Of a stretch of DNA of 64,000 bases, positions 48,209 through 59,262 are shown in pieces. This DNA is from Oenococcus kitaharae. Its GTDB lineage: Bacteria; Bacillota; Bacilli; Lactobacillales; Lactobacillaceae. The position numbers and the translations under genes are program-made. The stretch is taken from NCBI RefSeq assembly GCF_025758695.1, contig NZ_JANJQP010000001.1, positions 372,001 through 436,000 on the forward strand. The letters run 5' to 3'. The notes beneath the pieces were generated by a model, which did no database searches, had not been told where the DNA came from, and was given only the letters and a program-made list of their open reading frames with translations. The first letter of the stretch is position 1. Each line of letters opens with the position of its first letter.

Positions 48209-49594
48209 TTAATGACGCTTGAAAAATGAGGGCCTCGATGAGGAGTCATCATCATCCGAAGGATCGTTGGATTGATTAAACGCTGAACTCTGATTATTTG
48301 GACGATTAAATTGTGAATTATTGTTCTGCGGGTTCTGATTTTGATCGCGCCGAACTGTATTCAGCTGCCAATCTTCGAATAATTTACCTGAATTATTCTT
48401 TGGCTCTGCGGATTTAGGTGCCGCCGAAGCAGCGCTAGAATTCGGAACAACTTTGTTGTTACCGCTAATCGGATCGACAGTCACATTTGGAATATCATCG
48501 AAAACGGAAGATTTCTTACCCTGATCAGCTTCGGAATCCTGTGCCTCGCTATTCATCGTGAAAACGTCATTGGAAGACGAACCAGCTGGCTGGCTTGGTC
48601 CTTGATTAATGTGTGTGGCCACAACTGTGACACGAACCTCATCTTCAAGCTTGTCATCGACCGAAGTTCCAAAGACAATATTGACATCTTGTCCTGCAGC
48701 TTGTGTCACAACATCAGCCGCTGTCTGAGCTTCGTACAGAGACATATCAGCCGAACCGGTAACACTCAAAATAACGTCTGAAGCGCCCTTTAAGTCAACT
48801 TCGAGCAATGGTGAGGCAATAGCAGCTTTTGTCGCTTCTGCGGCACGATTTTCGCCCGTAGCAGAACCGATACCCATGAGAGCCATACCACCGTTTGTCA
48901 TGATGGTCTTAACATCGGCAAAATCCAAGTTGATGATACCCGGCTTGGTAATCAAGTCGGAAATTCCGCGGACACCCTGCAGCAAAGTATTATCAGCCGC
49001 TCTGAAGGAATCAGCCAACGATGCCTTGCGATCCATGATTTCTAAAAGACGATTGTTGGAGACAACCACCAAGGTATCAACGTTTTCCTTCAATTTTGCA
49101 ATACCTTCAGCAGCAAACCGGGCACGCTTCGGCCCTTCAAAATTAAAGGGACGAGTCACAACACCAACAGTCAGCGCACCAACCTCACGTGCAATGCGCG
49201 CGATCACAGGAGCAGCACCGTTACCGGTACCACCGCCCATGCCGGCAGTAACAAAAACTAAGTCAGCTCCTTGCAGCACTTCTTGAATTGATTGTTGTGA
49301 CTCCTCACCAGCTTTTTCACCGACTTCCGGTGTCGAACCAGCTCCGAGGCCGCGCGTCAATTTTGGTCCTAATTGAAGCTTGTTTGGCGCTTTTGAAGCG
49401 CTCAAAGCCTGCATATCAGTATTTGCGACAATAAACTGAACGCCTTCGATCCCTTCTTCGATCATACGATCGATTGCATTGGAACCGCCGCCGCCAACAC
49501 CGATAACCTTAATGTTTGCACCATAACCGGACTGAGCTGCTGGTGCAACCAAGTCGTTATTATTATTTTCTGTTGCTTTTCTTTTACCTACCAT
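48209..49594 (-). CDS. ftsZ: cell division protein FtsZ
   Basis: 461 residues. The tubulin-like GTPase of the Z ring. The GTP loops [17 protein letters not shown] near residue 28, the signature [15 protein letters not shown] near residue 117 and the T7 loop region [20 protein letters not shown] near 215 are conserved. The long C-terminal linker is N/Q/S-rich and ends in a divergent tail PSFFKRH. It follows ftsA by 9 bases. Confidence 0.98.
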   Translation of the reverse strand: MVGKRKATENNNNDLVAPAAQSGYGANIKVIGVGGGGSNAIDRMIEEGIEGVQFIVANTDMQALSASKAPNKLQLGPKLTRGLGAGSTPEVGEKAGEESQQSIQEVLQGADLVFVTAGMGGGTGNGAAPVIARIAREVGALTVGVVTRPFNFEGPKRARFAAEGIAKLKENVDTLVVVSNNRLLEIMDRKASLADSFRAADNTLLQGVRGISDLITKPGIINLDFADVKTIMTNGGMALMGIGSATGENRAAEATKAAIASPLLEVDLKGASDVILSVTGSADMSLYEAQTAADVVTQAAGQDVNIVFGTSVDDKLEDEVRVTVVATHINQGPSQPAGSSSNDVFTMNSEAQDSEADQGKKSSVFDDIPNVTVDPISGNNKVVPNSSAASAAPKSAEPKNNSGKLFEDWQLNTVRRDQNQNPQNNNSQFNRPNNQSSAFNQSNDPSDDDDSSSRPSFFKRH

Positions 49595-49603
49595 CTTTAC
49601 CTC

Positions 49604-50935
49604 TTATTCGAACATCCGCGAATAATATTCTTTTATTTTATCAAGAAAACCCGGTTTTTTTTCATCTGACCCGGTTCTATTACGCTTTCTTGCCTTTTGC
49701 TGCTCACCTTCAGGGCTTGCCTGTGTGAAATCCGAACTCGGAGAGACCAGTGCCAAATTTAGTGTACGCTTTGCCAGCCAGTCTGTCACAGATTGATTTG
49801 CAACATAGTTAGCAACGGACAAAGAATTGACGAATGATGGATGCCTGAGTCCAATTTCCTGTGGAACAAACACATGCACTTGTTTATTGAAACGTTTATT
49901 AAACAGTTCGTCAATGCCAGCCAAAGCTGCGCCGCCGCCAGTCAAAACCATGCTTCTAGGTACCGGTAAGGACTGCAGCTGATTCAGATGGGCATATAGC
50001 TCAGACGAAATTTCTTCTAGGCGTGCACCAATAATTTGCGAGAGATAGGAAACCGCAACTTCCTGCACCTGCCCGCTGCCAGCACGATTGAGCTCGATCT
50101 TACGCCCGCTTTCCAACCTCAGGGGGTCAGCATACCCAAAATCACGTTTAATCTGTTCAGCCTGATCAAAACTAATCGAAATATGATTTTCCTCAGCCAA
50201 GACGGTCCGAATATCAGAAGTGACGTAGGCACCACCCTGCTGAATATTTGCGATGAACTGTAAACGATGATTTTTAACAATGGAAGCCGTTGTCTGAAAG
50301 GCACCTAAATCAATAATGATGCTGCCTTCGCTCTGTTCATTCTCAGAGAGTATCAATTCACTTTCCGAGATTGGCGAAAGAATTAATTCAGAGACAATCA
50401 AACCCGCTTGGCGGACGGCTGTTTTCAAATTTTCAACAATCGTCTTGGGCCCGATAAAAGCCTGAGCATTCACTTCGAGAACCACGCCAACCATATCCAG
50501 CGGATTGGGAACCTGGCCGAAGCCATCAATCACAAACTCCTCTGGTATCAAATCGACAACTTCCTGGTTAGCTGGCAGCTGAGCCGTCGAAACTGCTTGT
50601 CGAAAGGCATTGACAACATCATCCTCAGTAATGCGTTTATCATTTCTGGCAACATTCACCGAGCCGTGCAGATGCCGCATCGAAATTTGAATTGCCGGTA
50701 AGGATAGGCTCACCTCGGTAATCGAGAAATTCGCTTTGCTTTCTGCCTGGGCAATCGCGTCGGCAATCGACCGGCTGGCTGCGGCTATATCTACTACCAT
50801 ACCATGCTTAACACCCTGGCTGGCTGTCTCGCCGACAGCAACAATACCATAGTGCTGATTAGGCGTGCGTTTGATAATCACACATTTAATTTTATCCGAG
50901 CCGACATCTAGGCCGACAATCACATCATTATTCAT
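49604..50935 (-). CDS. ftsA: cell division protein FtsA
   Basis: 443 residues from ATG 50935 (an upstream in-frame TTG is unlikely). Actin-like protein that tethers FtsZ to the membrane. VGLDVGSDKIKCVI at the start, SIIDLGAFQTTASI near residue 208 and VLTGGGAALAGI near 335 are the nucleotide-binding motifs. The C-terminal amphipathic targeting helix is visible (PGFLDKIKEYYSRMFE). About 100 bases before it contain no gene. Confidence 0.95.
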   Translation of the reverse strand: MNNDVIVGLDVGSDKIKCVIIKRTPNQHYGIVAVGETASQGVKHGMVVDIAAASRSIADAIAQAESKANFSITEVSLSLPAIQISMRHLHGSVNVARNDKRITEDDVVNAFRQAVSTAQLPANQEVVDLIPEEFVIDGFGQVPNPLDMVGVVLEVNAQAFIGPKTIVENLKTAVRQAGLIVSELILSPISESELILSENEQSEGSIIIDLGAFQTTASIVKNHRLQFIANIQQGGAYVTSDIRTVLAEENHISISFDQAEQIKRDFGYADPLRLESGRKIELNRAGSGQVQEVAVSYLSQIIGARLEEISSELYAHLNQLQSLPVPRSMVLTGGGAALAGIDELFNKRFNKQVHVFVPQEIGLRHPSFVNSLSVANYVANQSVTDWLAKRTLNLALVSPSSDFTQASPEGEQQKARKRNRTGSDEKKPGFLDKIKEYYSRMFE

Positions 50936-51039
50936 ATCCAACAAACACAAATTTAACAGTGATTACCATGATAATAAAGGTCTTTAAAACCATCTTAATT
51001 TTCAAACATTTGTTCGCTGTTTTCTGACCGGTAATCCAG

Positions 51040-51870
51040 TCACTTGTTATTTTGCATTGAATCAGTCAAATGTTTATCGCTTTCCTGAAATTTTCTTGCA
51101 AAAGAACCATATTGCAAATCGATCACCCCTTTTCCAATGCCTTGTGCTTTCATCGCCGCTGCCATTTGCGGATACAGTGCCATCTTGGCCGCCATCGAAG
51201 CAGGCTGTACATAAACGAGATTCCCATCATTCATAATTAGTGCCAGTCTTGTCTGGGCACTTTTAACCGGCGAAAATACGATTTGCCCAATAGATAGACG
51301 AATCACTTTATCCGTAGACAAGTAGGCTTTGACGGCCTGTCTCAGAATAGGCGACTTCTGTGAAAAGTTTGTATAAACAGGTGTTCTGCCATCGGGCTGA
51401 GCAATTTTGCGACCCAGGTTTCCCCGCTGGTCCAAACGATACCAGCTTTGTCCATTCTGGACAAAACCAGCCGTTAAGATTTCTTGAACATGCAGACTCG
51501 CGACGCCGTTTTTAGACAAAGTCATACTGACAGATTTAATCATCGGATCGTGTTTAACCGGATAGTTGACGGTTTGCCCTTGGCCAGCCCAGCGCCAATA
51601 AGGATCACCAGTGTGAATACCAACGCGGTCCAAAATCTGTTTATAATCCATCTGGTCGGTATAAACTTTCACTTCGGTAATTTTTTGCCAAGGCCGCAAA
51701 AATAGCAGCATTTGAACAAGCAAAACAACAAATATCAAGGCAGAAAAAAATAATCCAATCTTATTCAGTATTGGATTTTTAAAATGCGGCAGATTAGGCG
51801 AGCCCTTTTGGAAATTGATCATTGTCCGTTTATGGACTTGATTGTGTGTTTTAGCGGCTCTGCTTGTCAT
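51040..51870 (-). CDS. divIB: cell division protein DivIB/FtsQ
   Basis: 276 residues. Bitopic divisome protein: a basic cytoplasmic N-terminus, one membrane segment (about residues 38-60), a POTRA-like domain beginning ITEVKVYTDQMDYKQILDRVGI, and a beta domain (QSWYRLDQRGNLG). It overlaps murG by 20 bases and precedes ftsA. Confidence 0.93.
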   Translation of the reverse strand: MTSRAAKTHNQVHKRTMINFQKGSPNLPHFKNPILNKIGLFFSALIFVVLLVQMLLFLRPWQKITEVKVYTDQMDYKQILDRVGIHTGDPYWRWAGQGQTVNYPVKHDPMIKSVSMTLSKNGVASLHVQEILTAGFVQNGQSWYRLDQRGNLGRKIAQPDGRTPVYTNFSQKSPILRQAVKAYLSTDKVIRLSIGQIVFSPVKSAQTRLALIMNDGNLVYVQPASMAAKMALYPQMAAAMKAQGIGKGVIDLQYGSFARKFQESDKHLTDSMQNNK

Positions 51871-52969
51871 TAATCACTTCAAGCAGCAGATCATAAAGCC
51901 GGTCTGCGGCGTCCGGGTGACCAAGGCTTTTGGCTTTAGCCGCCATTTGCTCCAGTTTTTTTGAATCAGACAGCAACTCTGTCATATCGTGATAAAGCTT
52001 TGCGGAAGTTAATTCTGATTCGACAATGACTTGTGCCGCACCAGCCTCTTCTAATTGGCGGGCATTTTTTTCCTGATGATTGGCCGTCACATTCGGTGAC
52101 GGGATCAGAATTGAGGGAATGCCTAGTGCTGTAATTTCAGCTAAGGTTGTTGCACCGGAACGGCTGACCAGCAAATCTATTTTTGGCAGTACTTCATCCA
52201 TATTATCTAGATAAGGCAGTACTGCCAGATTGCTGCTATGAACGTCAAGATTAAGCAATTTTTCGCTAACAGAGGCAAAGTATTTTTTACCGGTAACGAA
52301 GATTGCCTGCATCTGTGTTTGTTTGGCAAAACGCTGTGCAAAATCAACAACAGCCCGATTTAAAGCCAAGGCACCACCGGAACCGCCAAAAATCAAAACT
52401 GTTGGCAGTTTCTCTCTAAATGAGATATCTTTCAGACTGAAAGTGCTCTTTTTTTCAGCCACCTGCTGACCGCGCGGATTGCCAGTCATGACGACCTTAT
52501 CTTTCGGAAACTGACTGGCCGCGTTAGGAAAACTGATCGCAATTTTGTCAGCTCCTCGGCTAAGAAATTTATTTGTCATGCCGGCAATGGAATTCTGTTC
52601 ATTAATCACTGTTGGGATATGCATGCGTTGAGCCGCATATAGGACAGCACCCGAAACATAACCACCAGTACCTAATACGATATCCGGTTTGAAATCAGCA
52701 ATAATCTTTTTAGCCTCTTTAACAGCTTTTAAAAACAAGCTGATTGTCTTGAAGTTCGTCAAAGAAAGTGAACGCGAAAAGCCCTGCACATGAAGCTGCT
52801 TAAATGCCAGGCCCGTTTTCGGGACAATGCCGCCCTCTAAGCCGCGAAATGAGCCGACGTAAAGTACTTTGGCATCAGGATCTTTTTTTCGCAGCGTCTC
52901 TACTAAGGCCAAAGCCGGATAGATGTGTCCCCCGGTGCCGCCGCCTGAAACAATTAATCTCATACTCAT
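51851..52969 (-). CDS. murG: UDP-GlcNAc:undecaprenyl-PP-MurNAc-pentapeptide GlcNAc transferase
   Basis: 372 residues. Forms lipid II on the inner membrane face. The start SGGGTGGHIYPALALVETL, FGGSGGALALNRAV near residue 192, LVSRSGATTLAEITALGIPSILIPSPN and NHQEKNARQLEEAGAA are conserved. It overlaps murD by 4 bases (ATGA). Confidence 0.97.
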   Translation of the reverse strand: MSMRLIVSGGGTGGHIYPALALVETLRKKDPDAKVLYVGSFRGLEGGIVPKTGLAFKQLHVQGFSRSLSLTNFKTISLFLKAVKEAKKIIADFKPDIVLGTGGYVSGAVLYAAQRMHIPTVINEQNSIAGMTNKFLSRGADKIAISFPNAASQFPKDKVVMTGNPRGQQVAEKKSTFSLKDISFREKLPTVLIFGGSGGALALNRAVVDFAQRFAKQTQMQAIFVTGKKYFASVSEKLLNLDVHSSNLAVLPYLDNMDEVLPKIDLLVSRSGATTLAEITALGIPSILIPSPNVTANHQEKNARQLEEAGAAQVIVESELTSAKLYHDMTELLSDSKKLEQMAAKAKSLGHPDAADRLYDLLLEVINDKQSR

Positions 52970-54282
52970 GACCAGCCCTCCTCGGCCTGAATTAGTTTCT
53001 TAAACTCACGCCCTCGTATCTCAAAATTAGCAAATTGGTCCCAACTTGCGGCCGCCGGGCTGAACAAAATGACCTGACCAGGCTGGCTGATTTCTTTAGC
53101 CTTCGCAACAGCATCTGTTAAATTGTCAACGACAACAATCTGAGCAATGCCAGCCAGTTTCCCTGCTTCCTGCAGCTTGCCCTTGGTCTGGCCGTAGACA
53201 ATCAGACTGACAACCTTTTTCAGATTCGGAACTAATCTGGTCAGATCATCGCCACGATCCAAGCCGCCGGCAATTAAGGTAATATCTTGTTTGAAACTGC
53301 CTAAGGCTTTTTGAGTGGCCTCAATATCAGTTGCCTTAGAATCGTTGTAAACAATGCGGTCGTGGATGGTGCCGACATGTTCCAAACGATGTTCCAGGCC
53401 GCTAAAACTTCTGAGAACGGCTTTAATCGCCTGATTGGATACGCCGAAAAGCTTGGCAGCTGTGATTGCAGCGAGAATATTCTCCAAGTTATGTTCGCCT
53501 ACCAAGACGACTTCATCTAGATCAATAATCTTTTCATCCTCAAAATAGATGACATCATTATTGACGTAACTGGTCACATGCGTATTGCTTGGCGAGAAAT
53601 AATAAGCCTGTGCATGGCTGCGTTTGGCGAAATCTTTTTCATCTGCCGAGGCATCATTTAAGACAAGGTAATCGTCAGCAGTCTGATTTTGTGTGATTGC
53701 GAATTTAGCCTTGAGATAATTAGCACGTGTGCCATGAAAATCGATGTGCGAAGCAAACAAATTGGTAATCACAGCAATTCTTGGTTCGATATTTTGCGCC
53801 CCTTCAAGCTGAAAACTGGATAATTCCAGCATTAGCACTTTAGGATAAGGTTTTGTTAACAATAATTCGCTGACAGGCACACCGATGTTCCCGCCAATTT
53901 TGACATCCACTTGATCAGCCTGAAGCATCTTGCCAATCAAAGTCGTGGTCGTCGTTTTACCATTAGAACCCGTCACCGCGATTACTTCACCATGATATTG
54001 GCTCAAAGCAACCTGCACTTCGGTCATGACAGGAATGTTTAAGGCTAATGCTTTTTGGATAATCGGTTTATCGTATCTGATCCCAGGATTTTTTACGAGA
54101 TAGGCAAAACTATCATCGATATCGGTGACAAAATTAATATCATCCGGCAAGTCCTGTGGTTTTTCATCTGTTGTTAAAAATACCTGAGCACCCAACTCTT
54201 TTAAAAATTGATAAGCAGCTCTTCCTGAACGTGCCCAGCCATAGACAAGCACTTTTTTATTTTCAAAACTCATCTGATCCAT
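52966..54282 (-). CDS. murD: UDP-MurNAc-L-alanine:D-glutamate ligase
   Basis: 438 residues from ATG 54282, chosen because GGAG lies 7 bases upstream. Adds D-Glu to UDP-MurNAc-Ala. The ATP loop [15 protein letters not shown] near residue 105, [28 protein letters not shown] near 270 and [16 protein letters not shown] near 310 are diagnostic. It overlaps mraY by 13 bases. Confidence 0.96.
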   Translation of the reverse strand: MDQMSFENKKVLVYGWARSGRAAYQFLKELGAQVFLTTDEKPQDLPDDINFVTDIDDSFAYLVKNPGIRYDKPIIQKALALNIPVMTEVQVALSQYHGEVIAVTGSNGKTTTTTLIGKMLQADQVDVKIGGNIGVPVSELLLTKPYPKVLMLELSSFQLEGAQNIEPRIAVITNLFASHIDFHGTRANYLKAKFAITQNQTADDYLVLNDASADEKDFAKRSHAQAYYFSPSNTHVTSYVNNDVIYFEDEKIIDLDEVVLVGEHNLENILAAITAAKLFGVSNQAIKAVLRSFSGLEHRLEHVGTIHDRIVYNDSKATDIEATQKALGSFKQDITLIAGGLDRGDDLTRLVPNLKKVVSLIVYGQTKGKLQEAGKLAGIAQIVVVDNLTDAVAKAKEISQPGQVILFSPAAASWDQFANFEIRGREFKKLIQAEEGWS

Positions 54283-55247
54283 ACATATACTCCAATCACG
54301 GTAATTATAAACTGAATCAGCCAATAGAGACTGTCAATGCGCCACTCCGGCCAGCCAATCTTTTGAAATGCATGCTGCAGCGGCGTTACCGGAAAGACAC
54401 GAACGTGGAAGAAATGATAGACAGGAACCTGAATCATGACGGACAAAGTATGTATCAGCGGAATCAAGCCAAACCACAACAGGCTCCAAGGATTTCCTAA
54501 AATAATCACATTAACAGCCATTGCGGCGCCTAGTGCCATACTGCCGCAATCTCCCATAAAAATTGATGCCTTGGGCTTATTGAAAATCAAATAGGCCAAT
54601 AGAGATCCGATCAAAGAGACATCAAATAAGAACAGTACCGTTGAGCCATTCCGCCAGGAAATCAAAGCAAAGCCTGCAAACATAATGATGGCAACGCCTG
54701 CCAGCAAGCCATCAATGCCATCTACAAAATTTGCAGCATTACTCCAGCCGACAAACCAGACTAAATAAAAAAGAAATTCCAAAAGCAGGTAAATCGGCAG
54801 CTGTTTGAGAAATGCGAAAGTCAGCTGATCAGATAAGCCGGAAAAGAGAAGGACAAGCGTTGTTAACAATCCGGAAAAAATCTGAGATAGCAGTTTCGGA
54901 AGAAAACGGAAACCATCATCACGGTGGTAGAAGGCCTTCAGCCAATCGTCAATAAAACCAATCAGGCCATAGGAAAATACCGAGACTAAAATCAGCAGGT
55001 AAACTGTGGTCACCTCGTGAAAAATCATGAGCAGCAGCAGAGATGATAACAGAGACGATAAGATAAAGGCCAAGCCGCCCATCGATGGTGTCCCGTTTTT
55101 TGCAGAAGTATCTACGCCAAAACCATGTTTGCCACTTCTTTCGACGCCAACCTCGCCTCTTGCTTTCAAGTATTTTGTCAGAATTGGAATTGCCAACAAA
55201 ACAATCAAGAAATTAATAATTAATGCTAGAAACATTTGAAACATCAT
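54270..55247 (-). CDS. mraY: phospho-MurNAc-pentapeptide transferase
   Basis: 325 residues, about ten membrane segments. Makes lipid I. The conserved [10 protein letters not shown] near residue 51, FIDDWLK near residue 100, [13 protein letters not shown] near residue 170 with catalytic Asp residues, and [12 protein letters not shown] near residue 230 are present. It overlaps pbp2x by 4 bases. Confidence 0.97.
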   Translation of the reverse strand: MMFQMFLALIINFLIVLLAIPILTKYLKARGEVGVERSGKHGFGVDTSAKNGTPSMGGLAFILSSLLSSLLLLMIFHEVTTVYLLILVSVFSYGLIGFIDDWLKAFYHRDDGFRFLPKLLSQIFSGLLTTLVLLFSGLSDQLTFAFLKQLPIYLLLEFLFYLVWFVGWSNAANFVDGIDGLLAGVAIIMFAGFALISWRNGSTVLFLFDVSLIGSLLAYLIFNKPKASIFMGDCGSMALGAAMAVNVIILGNPWSLLWFGLIPLIHTLSVMIQVPVYHFFHVRVFPVTPLQHAFQKIGWPEWRIDSLYWLIQFIITVIGVYVWIR

Positions 55248-57391
55248 TGCAGATTTACCTCTAATTTTTGTCCTTTTTTGAGATTGCTTCCGGGTTTGAT
55301 ATTTTGCGAGACGAGCTGGCCAGTTCCAGAATAGGATAGATTTAATTTTGCCATACTACTGAATGTGGAGATATCAGAGATCGACCAACCCTTCATATCC
55401 GGCATGATTATTTTGCCAGATGTTCTCAAAAAAATCTTTTGTCCAGTAATCACCTGAGCGGATGGGCCAACAGACTGCCAGCTGATTTTTTTGTCAGCAT
55501 CACCGGCAATCACAACAGTCAAACCATTGCTTTGAGCAGTTTGACGAGCTTGGTCAACTGTCTGCCCAACAAAATTCGGCAGAAGTAAATTTGTATTTTT
55601 TCCCGCTACGGAAGTTTTAGCATCATTGAGAGCTGACAAAATCAAAGGATGAAAAACTGTATTGATCGTGGCATCAGCAAAACCGCCAATAAATTCTTTC
55701 GGCTGCCGCAAGTACATGTAAAAAATAAATTGCGGATCATCAGCTGGAACTAAAACCTCTACGGAATGTGTCGAAGCCGAATAATTATTCGTATATTTAC
55801 CATTGATAGCGATTTGAGCCGTTCCGGTTTTTGCTGCAATTTGAATACCTTGTTGAGCTAATGAATAGATCCGAGCAGTCCCATCTGGTAAATTAACAAC
55901 GTCAATCATATCTTTTCTGACCTGCTGTGCTGTTGTCGGACGCATCACGACAGATAAGTGCTGCACTTTATGTTCATAAGCCGTTTTCTTGCTGTCGGGA
56001 TTAACAATTTTTGAAACAATATATGGGCGCACCATTCGGCCGTTATTGGCAACTGCTGTGAGCGCCTGGACGATCTGCATGGGCGTCACTTCAATTCCTT
56101 GACCGAAAGCTGTATTCGCCTGCTCGATTGGCTCATTAAAGACCATTGATCCGGCTGCTTCATTTGGCAGCATCGTCTGTGTGGCTTTCAGAAAATTAAA
56201 ACGAGTCAGATAGTCCCGCCAGATAGACGGCCCCATGGCCATCTCTGTTTTTGCAAAGGCCACATTAGAAGAGCGCGCAAAACCTTCCCGATAACTGATA
56301 TTGCCCATATTCCTGTTAAAATCAAAGACTTTTTGGTTACCGATATTTAAGGTACCGGATTTATAGATAGCATTCGGATTCCAATGGCCGCTGTCAATCG
56401 CTGCAGAAAGCGTAAAAGTTTTCATTGTTGACCCAGGCTCTACCGGATCTTGCACCAAAAGATTGTCCCACATTTTACTTAAGCCGGCCTTTGTCGAGGC
56501 ATTGAAGGTCGGCCGTTGCGTCGCAGCAAGGATTGCACCCGTTTTAGCATTGGCAAGAATAGCTGTCATTGCTTGCGGCTTAGTCTTATCAAAGACATTG
56601 CTCATTAAATGTTCGAGCTGAAACTGCAAATGATAATCCAGAGTCAGATAAACGTCATCACCATTTTTGACCTTTTTATTTGTAAACGATGTCAAATCCA
56701 CACCACCTGCAGTCTGTTGACCGGTTTTGATGCCTGCCTTGCCTGTTAAGTAGCGGTTTAAAGACTGTTCCAGGCCCATAATGCCGGTCATCTTAGAAGG
56801 TTGATTGCCGTCATTGTTGTTCGCAACAAGGCCGATCAATTGTGAAGCAAAAACACCATTCGGATAAAAACGAGCTGCATTACTGACAAAATTCAGGCCT
56901 GGCAGTTTTGCCGCCACAATTTTATCATGCTGAGCAATGGACAGATTGTCTCCTGCTGAACCAAATTCGACCTGAAAAGTACCAGGACTGGCCTGCAAGT
57001 GATTTAAGACGTCCGCCTCTTTCATGCCGAGTATTGGTGCAAGAATACGTGCGGTTTTCTGCTTGTTGACAACATAGAGCGGTTTAGTACCCGAACGAAA
57101 GCCTTTTTTGACAATGGCATAAAGATTGTAGGTTGTCGTATTTTCGGCCAATGCCTGACCGCTGGCATCAAAAATATTGCCACGATGAGGCTGAATCGCC
57201 TGATCGCGCATAAAATGACGCAGTTCGGTTTCGGAGAGTTTGCGTCCTTTAATATTGCGAGTTGCAGCGACATAAACAAAATGCCCGGATAAGAGTAAGA
57301 GAACCAACGAAATGGTAAAAAAAATCACCACACCAGCTCTTTTGCTGCGGTTAATCGGACTTGATACTTTTTTCTTTCTCTTCTTTGCCAC
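55244..57391 (-). CDS. PBP2x-type septal transpeptidase with PASTA domains
   Basis: 715 residues. One N-terminal membrane segment (about 20-42), the pedestal domain ([14 protein letters not shown] near residue 69), then the transpeptidase with the active serine in STMK at 321-324, SSN near 374 and KTGTAQ near 520. The C-terminus carries two PASTA-like repeats ([34 protein letters not shown]). It cross-links septal peptidoglycan. Confidence 0.96.
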   Translation of the reverse strand: MAKKRKKKVSSPINRSKRAGVVIFFTISLVLLLLSGHFVYVAATRNIKGRKLSETELRHFMRDQAIQPHRGNIFDASGQALAENTTTYNLYAIVKKGFRSGTKPLYVVNKQKTARILAPILGMKEADVLNHLQASPGTFQVEFGSAGDNLSIAQHDKIVAAKLPGLNFVSNAARFYPNGVFASQLIGLVANNNDGNQPSKMTGIMGLEQSLNRYLTGKAGIKTGQQTAGGVDLTSFTNKKVKNGDDVYLTLDYHLQFQLEHLMSNVFDKTKPQAMTAILANAKTGAILAATQRPTFNASTKAGLSKMWDNLLVQDPVEPGSTMKTFTLSAAIDSGHWNPNAIYKSGTLNIGNQKVFDFNRNMGNISYREGFARSSNVAFAKTEMAMGPSIWRDYLTRFNFLKATQTMLPNEAAGSMVFNEPIEQANTAFGQGIEVTPMQIVQALTAVANNGRMVRPYIVSKIVNPDSKKTAYEHKVQHLSVVMRPTTAQQVRKDMIDVVNLPDGTARIYSLAQQGIQIAAKTGTAQIAINGKYTNNYSASTHSVEVLVPADDPQFIFYMYLRQPKEFIGGFADATINTVFHPLILSALNDAKTSVAGKNTNLLLPNFVGQTVDQARQTAQSNGLTVVIAGDADKKISWQSVGPSAQVITGQKIFLRTSGKIIMPDMKGWSISDISTFSSMAKLNLSYSGTGQLVSQNIKPGSNLKKGQKLEVNLQ

Positions 57392-57765
57392 TATTTATTA
57401 ATATTCTGAACGTTTGCTGAGTTCAACGTCATGCCATTCTGTTTGGCAAAACGCTGCAAAGCTATCACGCTCGTCGCCTTATTAATCTCTTCTTTTGATT
57501 TATCGTTTTCGCTACGCAGTGCTTGAATTCGTCCGTTCGCTGCCTGCAGCTGGTCATCAACGCGTGCAGTCGTATTGGAAAGCAGAATACTGGCAAACAT
57601 CACAGCCGATACGCATGCTGCAACTATAAAGACAAACACAAAATCGCCAAGCGACCAGCGAGCTCTCTTATAGGTACGGGTGGCTGGGCGGCTTTTAACG
57701 AGTTTTAAAGTCGATGCCTGTTTATTGACTTTTCTATATGTATATGAAGGTGCGTTTTCTGCCAT
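57391..57765 (-). CDS. ftsL: cell division protein FtsL
   Basis: 124 residues with a basic cytoplasmic N-terminus, one membrane segment (about residues 47-67, FVFVFIVAACVSAVMFASILL) and a coiled-coil-like tail (QLQAANGRIQALRSENDKSKEEI). Position between rsmH and pbp2x fits FtsL, which recruits the septal synthase. One-base overlaps join it to both neighbours. Confidence 0.9.
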   Translation of the reverse strand: MAENAPSYTYRKVNKQASTLKLVKSRPATRTYKRARWSLGDFVFVFIVAACVSAVMFASILLSNTTARVDDQLQAANGRIQALRSENDKSKEEINKATSVIALQRFAKQNGMTLNSANVQNINK

Positions 57766-58712
57766 TAGTTTTTCTCCAAAACACGCAGCTTTGCGCTGTG
57801 AGATCGATGATTTGCCGAGATTTCTTTTTCACTAGGTATGATCGGGTGCCGCGTGACCAATTGGAAATCTTCTTTAATGTCTTTGTCTAAGACCGGCAGC
57901 TTGTCAGGAAGCTGATTTTTCGTTGACATTTCACGAAAAAATTGTTTAACAATGCGATCCTCTAAGGATTGAAAAGTAATCACTGCAATTCGGCCATGGG
58001 GCGCTAATAGATTAGCCGACTGAGCCAGCGCTTCTTTAAGCACATTCAATTCGTCATTAACTGCGATTCGAATGGCCTGAAAAGTTTTTTTAGCCGGATG
58101 CCCTTTAGCATGCAGAACCCGGTCAGGAAGTGCTTCTTTGATCACCGCGACCAGTTGTTCAGTCGTCTCGATCGGAGCCTGCTCACGCTGCAACAAAATC
58201 CGTCTGGCAATCGAAGAAGCAAACTTTTCTTCGCCATAACGATTCAGAATCTGAGCTAGTTTCTTATAATCCCAATGATTGACAATCTCATATGCATCGA
58301 GGGATTGTTCCTGATCCATTCGCATATCTAAGCGCGCATCACTGCGATAACTAAAGCCGCGGCCTTGTTCGTCAAACTGTGGCGAACTGACGCCCAGATC
58401 AAAGACAATGCCATCAATTTGTGCAACGCCGTATTTTGCAAGTTCACTGGCCAAGTTTTTAAAATTATCGTGAATCAGCGTCATCCTGCCAGCAGCAATT
58501 TCATTAGCAAAACGTTTTTCATTGAAACGAATTGCTTCTTCATCCTGATCAAAGCTGTACAGATGGCCTTGCAGTGCTTTTTTGAGAATCAAGTCGCTGT
58601 GACCGCCGCCGCCAAGCGTTGCATCAACATAAATCCCATCAGGACGGACTTCCAATGCTGCAACCGCTTGCTGTAGGAAAACTGTGATATGTCCATAGTC
58701 GTCTGTTTTCAT
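57765..58712 (-). CDS. rsmH: 16S rRNA (cytosine-1402-N4)-methyltransferase
   Basis: 315 residues. The SAM-binding YVDATLGGGGHSDLIL near residue 29, the FDLGVSSPQFDEQGRGFSYRSDA block near 109 and late ITFQSLEDRIVKQFF are family hallmarks. It methylates the ribosomal P site. It overlaps mraZ by 4 bases and is second in the dcw cluster. Confidence 0.97.
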   Translation of the reverse strand: MKTDDYGHITVFLQQAVAALEVRPDGIYVDATLGGGGHSDLILKKALQGHLYSFDQDEEAIRFNEKRFANEIAAGRMTLIHDNFKNLASELAKYGVAQIDGIVFDLGVSSPQFDEQGRGFSYRSDARLDMRMDQEQSLDAYEIVNHWDYKKLAQILNRYGEEKFASSIARRILLQREQAPIETTEQLVAVIKEALPDRVLHAKGHPAKKTFQAIRIAVNDELNVLKEALAQSANLLAPHGRIAVITFQSLEDRIVKQFFREMSTKNQLPDKLPVLDKDIKEDFQLVTRHPIIPSEKEISANHRSHSAKLRVLEKN

Positions 58713-59140
58713 AGGTCAAAGTCCGTTAATTCTTCGGCAATCTGATCAAAATTCTCAGCTGTACCCGCTGTATATTCGTCCCAGTTATTCTTGCTCCAGA
58801 TTTCAAACCCATTACCAGAACCAGTGATGACAACGCTTTTAGCCAACTGAGCATGTGTTTTTAATACGGCCGGAATAATAATTCTTCCCTGTTTGTCAAA
58901 TTCAGCTTCCACCGCGCCAGCCAGGACAAAACGCCGAAAAGCCCGTGCGTCTTTTGCACCTAAAGGCAGTTTATCCAGCTTGCTTTCGAACTTATCCCAC
59001 TCGTCTTTTGGGAAGGCAAATAAAGAATGTTCCATCCAACGGGTCACAATAAAAGTGTCCCCCAGTTGATTTCTAAACTTGGCCGGAATAATTAAACGGG
59101 ATTTATCATCCAGCGTGTGCTGATACTCGCCCATAAACAT
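58709..59140 (-). CDS. mraZ: MraZ transcriptional regulator
   Basis: 143 residues with two SpoVT/AbrB-like halves: GEYQHTLDDKSRLIIPAKFR at the start and AEFDKQGRIIIPAVLKTHA near residue 80. In other bacteria MraZ binds short direct repeats before its own gene and represses the dcw cluster; four such repeats lie 40-76 bases upstream here. GGAGG precedes the ATG. First gene of the cluster. Confidence 0.96.
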   Translation of the reverse strand: MFMGEYQHTLDDKSRLIIPAKFRNQLGDTFIVTRWMEHSLFAFPKDEWDKFESKLDKLPLGAKDARAFRRFVLAGAVEAEFDKQGRIIIPAVLKTHAQLAKSVVITGSGNGFEIWSKNNWDEYTAGTAENFDQIAEELTDFDL

Positions 59141-59178
59141 GCGTCTAATCCTCCTTTCAAGTTCACTTCATAAATTTA

Positions 59179-59215
59179 CCACTTTGCCCCACTTATTTCC
59201 ACTTAAAACCCACTT
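59179..59215 (-). promoter_or_regulatory. mraZ: four phased AAGTGG repeats, MraZ operator
   Basis: AAGTGG occurs on the minus strand at 59215-59210, 59204-59199, 59194-59189 and 59184-59179, spaced 11, 10 and 10 bases. The last copy abuts TAAATT, a possible -10, with TGGAAA 17 bases upstream as a weak -35, so bound protein would cover the promoter. Confidence 0.75.
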
Positions 59216-59236
59216 TGAAAAACGCCTATTTGGACA

Positions 59237-59257
59237 CAAAAAAAGACCTTTCGGTCT
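59237..59257 (-). terminator. terminator after DUF3397 gene
   Basis: AGACC / GGTCT stem with a 4-base loop, followed by seven T residues on the minus strand, between the DUF3397 gene and the mraZ promoter region. Confidence 0.8.
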
Positions 59258-59262
59258 AGCTT

